Assembly (NCBI RefSeq): GCF_020042665.1
Contig: NZ_CP083376.1
Span: 1,462,001 to 1,526,000 of the forward strand
Length of the DNA stretch: 64,000 nt
Direction: 5' to 3'
From: Pseudoxanthomonas sp. X-1
GTDB lineage: Bacteria > Pseudomonadota > Gammaproteobacteria > Xanthomonadales > Xanthomonadaceae
Shown piece after piece: positions 58,099 through 64,000 of this stretch (position 1 is the first letter of the stretch; each line of letters begins with the position of its first letter). The translations under genes and the position numbers were made by a program. The notes beneath the pieces are model-generated. The model had not been told where the DNA came from and made no database searches. It saw only the letters and a list, made by a program, of their open reading frames with translations.

Positions 58099-60870
58099 TC
58101 AGTCGGTCTCGCGGCGGAACACCAGACCCCGCGCGTCCTGCACCACGCCTTCGGGCAGCGCGTCGGGCGCCTCCTCGTCGTCCTGCGCGTGCGCGTTCCG
58201 TTGGACGGGCGAAGGCGCGGCGCTGCCCTCGGCGCGGAACTTGGTGATCTGCTTCCAGGTGCGGCTGAGCTGGTCGGCGAAGATCAGCACCAGATCGCCC
58301 GGCCGGCCCATGCGCAGCGCCGCGTCCACGGCCCGCTGCTCGTCGGGGATCAGTTCGATGGCCCCGGCGTCCACGCCCGCCGCGCGCAGGGCGCGGGCCA
58401 GGCGCTGCGGCACCTCGTCCTCGCCGCGTCCGCGCAGCGCGTCGTCGCGGCGCAGGATGTAGTGGTCGAACCGACCGGCCACCGCGCGGGCGACGGCGTC
58501 GATGTCGGTGTCGCGGCGATCGCCCGGCGCGCTCAGCACCACGATGCGCCGGCCGTCCACGTCCATGCGCCGCGCCAGGTCGGTCATGGTCGCCGCGGCA
58601 TGCGCGTTGTGCGCGTAGTCCATCAGCACCTTGAAGGGATGTTCCTCGAACAGGTTCAGCCTTCCCGGCGACTGGAAGAAGGTGCTGTCGAAAGTGCGCA
58701 GGCCCTGGCGGATCGCCTCGAGCCTGAATCCCAGCGCGAAGGCCATCGCCGCGGCGAACATCGCGTTGGCCACGTTGTGGACGGCGCGGCCCTCCAGCGT
58801 GGCCGGGATCAGGTGCGTCCACAGCAGCGGAATGTGCGTGCCCCTGTCGTAGAGCGTGATCATCTGGCCGTTGACGCCCTCCTCCAGCGCGCAGGCGCGG
58901 CCGCCGGCGCGGATATGCGCACGCACCAGCGCATGCGAGGGATTGGTGGTGACGTAGCAGACGCTGCGCGCCGGCGTGTAGGCCGACATGCGCAACACCA
59001 GCGGGTCGTCGGCGTTGAGCACCGCGCAGTCGCGCGCCACCTCGACCACGATGCGCTTGACCCGTGCCAGCTGCGCCAGCGTGTCCACGCCGCGCGCGCC
59101 GAGGTGATCGGCCGCGACGTTGAGCACCGCGCCCACGTCCACCTCCGGTACGCCTAGCCCGGCGCGCAGCAGGCCGCCGCGCGCGGTCTCGAGCAGGGCG
59201 ATGTCGATCTGCGGATCGCCCAGCACCATGCGCGCGGCGAGCGGGCCGGTCATGTCGCCCTCGACGGTGCGCTGGCCGTCGATGTACACCCCATCGGTGC
59301 TGGTCATGCCCGGCACGTGGCCAGCCATCTTGGCGATGTGCGCCAGCATGCGCACGGTGGTGGTCTTGCCGTTGGTGCCGGTCAGCGCGGCGATCGGCAC
59401 GCGCGACGGCGTGCCGGGCGGGAACAGCATGTCCAGCACCGGCCCGGCGACATCACGTGGGAGGCCCTCGCTGGGCGCCACGTGCATGCGCAGGCCGGGC
59501 GCGGCGTTGACCTCGCAGATCGCCCCGCCCACCTCGCGATGACTGCGCGCGATGTCCGGGCTGATGAAGTCCACCCCGGCCACGTCCAGGCCGATCGCGC
59601 GCACCGCGCGCACGGCCATGTCGCGGTTGTCGGGGTGGATCAGGTCGGTGACGTCGGTGGCGGTGCCGCCGGTGGACAGGTTGGCGGTGGCGCGCAGGTA
59701 CACCACCTCGCCTGCGGCCGGCACGCTGAAGTGGCCGTAGCCGACGCGTTCGAGCATGGCGTCGGCCTGTTCGTCCAGCTCCAGCTGGGTCAGCACCTTC
59801 TCGTGGCCGATGCCGCGGCGCGGATCGGCGTTGACCCGGTCGACCAGTTCGGCGATATCGGCCACGCCATCGCCGACCACATGGCCGGGCGTGCGCCGGG
59901 TGGCGGCGACCAGCGCGCCGTCCACCACCAGCAGGCGATGGTCGTCGCCGGCGATGTAGGTCTCCACGATCACCGAGCGTGCGTGTTCGCGCGCGGCCTC
60001 GAAGCCGGCGGCGATCTCCTCCGGGGTGGTCAGGTCGATGCCGATGCCGCGGCCGTGGTTGCCGTTGTAGGGCTTGGTGACCACCGCGCCGCCCAGGGCG
60101 CGCGCTGCGCGGACCGCGCCTTCCAGCGTGGTGACCAGGCGCTGCTGCGGCACCGGCAGGCCCAGTCCGGCCAGCAGGTGGTTGGTGGCCTCCTTGTCGC
60201 TGGCCAGCTCGACCGCCAGGTGCGGCGTGCGCCCGGTCAGGGTGGCCTGGATGCGCTGCTGGTAGCGGCCATGGCCGAACTGGATCAGCGAATGGGTGTC
60301 CAGCCGCAGCCACGGGATGCCGCGCGCCTGCGCCGCGGCGACCAGCGCAGCGGTGGACGGGCCCAGCGCGCGCCGCTGGGCGTAGAGGATGTAGTCGACC
60401 TTGGCGGTCTCCCAGTTCCAGCCATCGTCCGGCGAGGCGCCGCCGCGCAGCGGCGCGGGCAGCAGCGAGGTGAGCAGGCGCAGGGCCAGCTCGCCGGCGG
60501 CCAGGCCCTCCTCGCGCTGGGTGTAGGCGTAGACCACCCGGTCCAGGCCTGGCGGCGCGTCCTCGCCGGTCAGGGTGGCGCCGAAGCGCACGTCCTCGCC
60601 GGCCATGGCCTGCACCGCCAGCGCCATGTGCTGCAGGACTTCGCTCAGCGGCAGGCCATCGCCCGCGCGCAGGCGCGGGGCGAAGTCGTCGTGCGCGCCC
60701 AGGCCGGGCAGGGCAGCCAGCAGCGCCTCGGCGAAGTCCGTCCCCAGCCGGCCGCTGGGCCAGTCGCGCAGATCGCCCGGGTCCAGATCCAGCCGGATCA
60801 CCGGCGCGTGCGCGTAGATCGAGGGCCCCAGATAGACCGCGCGGTCGACGATGCGCATGGGCCGGCTCAT
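58099..60870 (-). CDS. cphA: Cyanophycin synthetase
   Basis: CphA makes the storage polymer of an aspartate backbone with arginine side chains. The 923-residue length is normal. The N-domain (RAVYLGPSIYAHAPVIRLDLD) is followed by an ATP-grasp domain (SDKEATNHLLAGLGLPVP; VVTKPYNGNHGRGIGIDL) that adds aspartate. The Mur ligase domain that adds arginine has ALTGTNGKTTTVR with Lys502, LLETARGGLLRAGLG and MDYAHNAHAAATM. The ATG at 60870 overlaps the cphB stop by four bases; Met5 is an alternative start. It is the central gene of a three-gene cluster. Confidence 0.96.
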   Translation of the reverse strand: MSRPMRIVDRAVYLGPSIYAHAPVIRLDLDPGDLRDWPSGRLGTDFAEALLAALPGLGAHDDFAPRLRAGDGLPLSEVLQHMALAVQAMAGEDVRFGATLTGEDAPPGLDRVVYAYTQREEGLAAGELALRLLTSLLPAPLRGGASPDDGWNWETAKVDYILYAQRRALGPSTAALVAAAQARGIPWLRLDTHSLIQFGHGRYQQRIQATLTGRTPHLAVELASDKEATNHLLAGLGLPVPQQRLVTTLEGAVRAARALGGAVVTKPYNGNHGRGIGIDLTTPEEIAAGFEAAREHARSVIVETYIAGDDHRLLVVDGALVAATRRTPGHVVGDGVADIAELVDRVNADPRRGIGHEKVLTQLELDEQADAMLERVGYGHFSVPAAGEVVYLRATANLSTGGTATDVTDLIHPDNRDMAVRAVRAIGLDVAGVDFISPDIARSHREVGGAICEVNAAPGLRMHVAPSEGLPRDVAGPVLDMLFPPGTPSRVPIAALTGTNGKTTTVRMLAHIAKMAGHVPGMTSTDGVYIDGQRTVEGDMTGPLAARMVLGDPQIDIALLETARGGLLRAGLGVPEVDVGAVLNVAADHLGARGVDTLAQLARVKRIVVEVARDCAVLNADDPLVLRMSAYTPARSVCYVTTNPSHALVRAHIRAGGRACALEEGVNGQMITLYDRGTHIPLLWTHLIPATLEGRAVHNVANAMFAAAMAFALGFRLEAIRQGLRTFDSTFFQSPGRLNLFEEHPFKVLMDYAHNAHAAATMTDLARRMDVDGRRIVVLSAPGDRRDTDIDAVARAVAGRFDHYILRRDDALRGRGEDEVPQRLARALRAAGVDAGAIELIPDEQRAVDAALRMGRPGDLVLIFADQLSRTWKQITKFRAEGSAAPSPVQRNAHAQDDEEAPDALPEGVVQDARGLVFRRETD

Positions 60871-61709
60871 GTCGGCGCCCGCGCCAGCGTGCCGGGCGAG
60901 GCCGTGCGCGTGGCCAGGTTGTAGGTGGCCCCGGCCAGCAGCAGATGCATCTTCAGGCCGAGCATGCACACCGGGTCGCGCTCGCTGGCCTCGGCCATGG
61001 ACGAGAATTCCAGTTCGCCCGCGTCGACCACCGTGACCGCGCCGGAGCCTTCCACTTCCAGCGTGTTGTCCGGGCCGATGAAGGCCGCGGTGTCCTCGTC
61101 CAGGCCGATGCCGATGGCGAAGGGGTTGTAGGCCAGCGCCGCCAGCAGCCGGCCCAGCCGGTCGCGCTGGCGGAAATGCTGGTCGATCACGAAGCGGTTG
61201 GTCAGCCCCAGGCCTGGCGCCAGGCGCACCGAATCGGCCTGCGGTGCGGCGCCTTCGCGGCCGAAGGCGATCATGTGCTCGGACAGGATCGCCGCCCCGG
61301 CGCTGGTGCCGCCGACCGGGATCCCGGCCGCGTTGCGCGCGCGGATCAGCTGCGCGGCCGGCGTGCCGCCCAGCAGCGTGGATAGCCGCAGCTGGTTGCC
61401 GCCGGTGAAGAAGATCGCGCTGGCCTGTTCGATCCGCGCCAGCCGCGTGCGGTCCTGGCCGTCGCGGCGCGTGCCGAAGTCCAGCACCTCCACCTGGCGC
61501 GCGCCGAGTTCGTCGAACAGCTGCTCGTAGCGCGGCCCGGCCTCGCGCGACTGGCTGGCCGTGGGGATCACCGCGATGCGCGCCGCCTTGCCCCCGGCCA
61601 GCGCCACGAAGCGGCGCAGGATGCGCGCATCGCGCCCCTTGTCCTCGGCCCCGCCGATCGGCACCAGCCAGCCCCGCGCCGCGCCTTCGGCCACCTTGCT
61701 CGGACACAT
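60867..61709 (-). CDS. cphB: Cyanophycinase
   Basis: Cyanophycinase is an S51-type serine exopeptidase that releases beta-Asp-Arg dipeptides from cyanophycin. The 280-residue product starts near GWLVPIGGAEDKG and has VGGTSAGAAILSEHMI with the catalytic serine at residue 136. FTGGNQLRLSTLLGGTPA and RFVIDQHFRQRDRLGRLLAAL are further family blocks. The start at 61709 removes a 49-residue basic, proline-rich upstream stretch with no family character. It has no signal peptide, so degradation is intracellular. It is the first gene of cphB-cphA-Mur ligase-like. Confidence 0.94.
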   Translation of the reverse strand: MCPSKVAEGAARGWLVPIGGAEDKGRDARILRRFVALAGGKAARIAVIPTASQSREAGPRYEQLFDELGARQVEVLDFGTRRDGQDRTRLARIEQASAIFFTGGNQLRLSTLLGGTPAAQLIRARNAAGIPVGGTSAGAAILSEHMIAFGREGAAPQADSVRLAPGLGLTNRFVIDQHFRQRDRLGRLLAALAYNPFAIGIGLDEDTAAFIGPDNTLEVEGSGAVTVVDAGELEFSSMAEASERDPVCMLGLKMHLLLAGATYNLATRTASPGTLARAPT

Positions 61710-61897
61710 GCCGCTGCCGCTCCCCGCCCGTTCAACCAGAGCTGGGAACGTAGCACGCGGACTGTGGCCGGGCTGTCCGCGCGGGCGACAGGCCACCGTG
61801 CTGCCGGGACCGGGCCTGGCTTTCGCCGCACGACCTCTGCGGCCATGACGCGGCACCTGCCGCCGTGAGCAGCGGCCCGCTGCCCGCGCCGAGCCGG

Positions 61898-61903
61898 TAC
61901 AAT
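61898..61903 (+). promoter_or_regulatory. -10 box of the tRNA-Arg gene
   Basis: TACAAT lies 14 bases before the tRNA. No convincing -35 was found at the usual distance in the GC-rich upstream sequence. Confidence 0.4.
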
Positions 61904-61917
61904 CGCTCCCCGCGCAT

Positions 61918-61994
61918 GGCCCCGTAGCTCAGCTGGATAGAGCGTCCCCCTCCTAAGGGGAAGGTCGCCCGTTCGAATCGGGCCGGGGTCACCA
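61918..61994 (+). tRNA. tRNA-Arg (anticodon CCU)
   Basis: The 77-base cloverleaf has acceptor arms GGCCCCG and CGGGGTC (one GT pair), a D arm with AGCTCAGCTGGATAGAGC, and an anticodon stem TCCCC/GGGGA around the loop CTCCTAA, giving anticodon CCT. The T arm is GTTCGAATC and a CCA end is encoded. It reads AGG codons, which are rare in this genome. It lies alone between cphB and thrA. Confidence 0.96.
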
Positions 61995-62012
61995 TCGCGC
62001 AGCCATCGAACG

Positions 62013-62029
62013 TGGCGAAAATTTCGCCA
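62013..62029. repeat. Short perfect palindrome downstream of the tRNA
   Basis: TGGCGAAAATTTCGCCA has eight-base arms around a central A. It could act as a weak processing or termination hairpin for the tRNA transcript. There is no T tract. Confidence 0.4.
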
Positions 62030-62056
62030 GCATCGAGCCGGCCTTCGAAGTTGCGC

Positions 62057-62094
62057 GTGAAACCATGGAATGCCTGGTTTCACAGCGCTTGACA
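62057..62094 (+). promoter_or_regulatory. Inverted repeat and -35 box upstream of the thr leader
   Basis: GTGAAACCA (62057-62065) and TGGTTTCAC (62075-62083) form a perfect dyad, followed after five bases by TTGACA (62089-62094). No good -10 was found (TTCATT at 62113-62118 is the best, with 18-base spacing). The dyad could be an operator or an unrelated hairpin. Confidence 0.4.
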
Positions 62095-62126
62095 GGCTTG
62101 CGGTGCATGCGGTTCATTAGCCGCCC

Positions 62127-62261
62127 ATGACGCACCTGCCCACCCCTGCCGTGATCGCCAGCGCACCCTGCGCAGGCTTCGTCGCGGGCGCGGCGGGCAT
62201 CGGCACGATTACCACCACCACGATCACCCGGACCCGGGTGCTGGTGGCCGTGCAAGCGTAG
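62127..62261 (+). CDS. thrL: thr operon leader peptide
   Basis: This 44-codon frame ends 91 bases before thrA. Its second half reads GIGTITTTTITRTRV, so it has a run of Thr and Ile codons (ACG ATT ACC ACC ACC ACG ATC ACC), the hallmark of a threonine/isoleucine-sensing leader such as Escherichia coli ThrL. It has no other protein character. The start at 62127 is uncertain because the -35 is so close; an internal GTG at 62151 is possible. Translation stalling at the Thr/Ile codons would be expected to favour thrA expression. Confidence 0.72.
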   Translation: MTHLPTPAVIASAPCAGFVAGAAGIGTITTTTITRTRVLVAVQA

Positions 62262-62319
62262 GTTCTTCGCAAACACCGCCCCGCACCCGGATCAGGATGC
62301 GGGAGCCCCACATCCTGAT
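62234..62319 (+). promoter_or_regulatory. Attenuator-like hairpins between leader peptide and thrA
   Basis: ATCAGGATG (62291-62299) pairs with CATCCTGAT (62311-62319), with inner GGG/CCC pairs, making a strong terminator-like hairpin, but the run after it is C/T mixed rather than pure T. CCGGGTGC (62234-62241), at the end of the leader, pairs with GCACCCGG (62283-62290), directly before the hairpin. The CCACCACCAC of the Thr codons can pair with GTGCTGGTGG just downstream. Mutually exclusive 1:2, 2:3 and 3:4 pairings are thus plausible. Confidence 0.55.
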
Positions 62320-62352
62320 GCGCGCGAGGCCTTCTTCCCACCCGAGGTCTCC

Positions 62353-64000
62353 ATGTCGTCGCCCGCAGCATCCGCCCCACCGCTGAAAACCGTCGCCCAC
62401 AAGTTCGGCGGCACCTCCGTGGCCGATGCCACGCGCTACCGCCACGTGGCCGACCTGCTGCTGGCGCGCGATGAGGACGAGCAGGTCACCGTGGTCTCGG
62501 CGATGAAGGGCGTGACCGATGCGCTGATCGACCTGGCCGGGCGTGCGGCCGGCAACCTGGCCGACTGGCGCGAGCGCTGGCACGAACTGCGCGCGCGCCA
62601 CCGCGGCGCGGCGGTGGCGCTGCTGGGCGAGGACTCCGGGGCGACGGTGGAATGGCTGGACGGGCAGTTCGACACGCTGGCCGAGGTGCTGCAGGCGCTG
62701 TCGGTGATCGGCGAGCTGCCGCGCGAGGTGCTCGAGCGCGTGCAGGGCCTGGGCGAGGTGTATTCGGCGCGGCTGCTGGGCGACCACCTGCGCAGCCGCG
62801 GCCAGGACTGCGCGGTGCTCGACGCGCGCGAGGTGCTGGTGGTCGACCGCGGCGAGCTGGGCGTGGACGTGGACTGGGAGACCAGCGCCCAGCGCCTGGC
62901 GCAGTGGCGCGCCAGCCACCCGGCGCGGCGCGTGGTGGTGACCGGCTTCGTCGCGCGCGACCGCGCCAACCGCATCACCACGCTGGGCCGCAACGGCAGC
63001 GACTACTCCGGGGCGATCTTCGCCGCGCTGTTCGACGCCGCCGAGCTGCACATCTGGACCGACGTGGACGGTGTGCTCTCGGCCGATCCGCGCGTGGTGC
63101 CCGAGGCGGTGCAACTGGAATCGCTCAGCTACGACGAGGCCTGCGAGCTGGCGTACTTCGGCGCCAAGGTCGTGCATCCGCAGACCATGTCGCCGGCGAT
63201 CGAGCGCGGCCTGCCGATCATCATCCGCAACACCTTCCAGCCCGAGCATCCGGGCACGCGCATCACCGCGCGCAAGGACGCGGCCGGACCGGTCAAGGGC
63301 CTGACGCTCTCGCCCGACCTGGCGGTGGTCAATCTGGAAGGCACCGGCCTGATCGGCGTGCCGGGCACGGCCGAGCGCGTGTTCTCGGCGCTGCGTGCCG
63401 AACGCGTGTCGGTGGTGATGATCTCGCAGGGCTCCTCGGAGCATTCGATCTGCTGCGTGGTCAAGTCGGTCGATGCCGCGCGTGCGCGCACCGCGCTGCT
63501 GACCGCCTTCGCCCACGAACTGGCGATCGGCCAGATCCAGCGCGTGCAGCTCACCGACGGGGTCAGCGTGCTGGCCGCGGTGGGCGATGGCATGGCCGGC
63601 CTGCCGGGCGTGGCGGCGCGGTTGTTCGAATCGCTGGGCCGCGCGCGGGTCAACATCCTGGCCATCGCCCAGGGCTCGTCGGAGCGCAACATCTCGGTGG
63701 CCATCGCCAGCAGCGATGCGACCAAGGCGCTGCGCGCGGCGCACGCCGGCTTCTGGCTGTCGCCGCAGACCTTCGCGGTCGGCGTGATCGGGCCGGGCCA
63801 TGTCGGCGGCGCGCTGCTGGATCAGCTGCGCGCGGCGCAGCCGCAGCTGCTGGGCAAGGCCAATGTCGATCTGCGCCTGCGCGCGATCGCTTCCTCGCAT
63901 CGCATGCTGCTGGCCGAACGCAGCATCGAGGACGACTGGCGCGGCGTCTTCGCCCAGGCGCGCGAGCCGCTGGACCTGGACCGCTTCACCGAACACCTGC
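62353..64000 (+). CDS. thrA: Bifunctional aspartokinase I/homoserine dehydrogenase I, C-terminus beyond window
   Basis: ThrA catalyses the first and third steps from aspartate to threonine and is usually inhibited by threonine. The ATG at 62353 follows a CGAGG site. The kinase domain has HKFGGTSVAD with Lys17, VTGFVARDRANRITTLGRNGSDYS and WTDVDGVLSADPR. ACT-type regulatory repeats follow (VSVVMISQGSSEHSI and VNILAIAQGSSERNISVAI). The homoserine dehydrogenase NAD-binding motif GVIGPGHVGGALL is near residue 478. The right edge of the window cuts the gene after 549 codons. A Thr/Ile leader peptide lies upstream. Confidence 0.95.
   Translation, partial: MSSPAASAPPLKTVAHKFGGTSVADATRYRHVADLLLARDEDEQVTVVSAMKGVTDALIDLAGRAAGNLADWRERWHELRARHRGAAVALLGEDSGATVEWLDGQFDTLAEVLQALSVIGELPREVLERVQGLGEVYSARLLGDHLRSRGQDCAVLDAREVLVVDRGELGVDVDWETSAQRLAQWRASHPARRVVVTGFVARDRANRITTLGRNGSDYSGAIFAALFDAAELHIWTDVDGVLSADPRVVPEAVQLESLSYDEACELAYFGAKVVHPQTMSPAIERGLPIIIRNTFQPEHPGTRITARKDAAGPVKGLTLSPDLAVVNLEGTGLIGVPGTAERVFSALRAERVSVVMISQGSSEHSICCVVKSVDAARARTALLTAFAHELAIGQIQRVQLTDGVSVLAAVGDGMAGLPGVAARLFESLGRARVNILAIAQGSSERNISVAIASSDATKALRAAHAGFWLSPQTFAVGVIGPGHVGGALLDQLRAAQPQLLGKANVDLRLRAIASSHRMLLAERSIEDDWRGVFAQAREPLDLDRFTEHL

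Noticed and set aside
61918..62110. Genomic island inserted at the 3' end of tRNA-Arg
   Set aside because: No integrase gene and no second copy of the tRNA 3' end were seen; the downstream genes are leader peptide and thrA with normal composition.

Overview
This is a contiguous piece of a very GC-rich gammaproteobacterial chromosome. Third codon positions are almost all G or C, and many neighbouring genes overlap through ATGA or TGATG. The gene set points to the family Xanthomonadaceae: mrcA divergent from pilMNOPQ, a MoxR/Bat operon, a ModC with no MOP domain, a cyanophycin locus, M56 peptidase-TonB fusions and a thrA leader. Pseudoxanthomonas, Stenotrophomonas and Xanthomonas are all possible; the genus cannot be settled from the sequence alone. 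No prophage, insertion sequence or CRISPR array was seen. The window cuts mrcA at the left edge and thrA at the right edge.

Layout. Bases 1-7063 hold mrcA (minus) and, divergently, the type IV pilus alignment operon pilMNOPQ, closed by a clear terminator. Bases 7213-14277 carry a six-gene MoxR, DUF58, DUF4381, VWA, VWA-TPR, BatD operon. Bases 14394-17954 hold a dicarboxylate symporter and transketolase with a terminator. After a long structured repeat (17998-18298) come an L,D-transpeptidase/M23 pair on the minus strand and, divergently, mprF overlapping an acvB-like gene; these two should make and hydrolyse aminoacylated phosphatidylglycerol. Bases 24441-33062 carry an acetyl-CoA hydrolase/transferase family gene, a Fur-box-controlled TonB siderophore receptor, a BlaI-type repressor with two operator dyads, an M56 peptidase-TonB gene, a lipoprotein and a frameshifted flavin reductase; the minus-strand modABC operon follows and runs to 34543.

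Bases 34704-39736 hold an OsmC-like gene, trxC, an AmpD-like amidase, a MOSC protein, a small hydrolase and rlmKL. Bases 39885-42494 are two tandem, nearly identical 423-residue MHS-type transporters, convergent with a DHA2-type exporter. The second copy of the structured repeat lies at 44717-44987, inverted relative to the first. Then come pepN, a DUF445 gene, a GntP permease, creD, a small unknown gene, a GNAT/nitrilase pair and an M28 peptidase. Bases 56313-61709 form a cyanophycin cluster: cphB, cphA and a third CphA-like Mur ligase without the ATP-grasp domain. The window ends with tRNA-Arg(CCU), a threonine/isoleucine-rich leader peptide with an attenuator-like hairpin, and thrA.

The most interesting items are the three-gene cyanophycin cluster, the two-copy structured repeat whose 22-26 bp stem shows compensatory changes, the atypical codon patch inside pilQ, the probable gene conversion between the tandem transporters, the paired BlaI-like operators and the mprF-acvB overlap.
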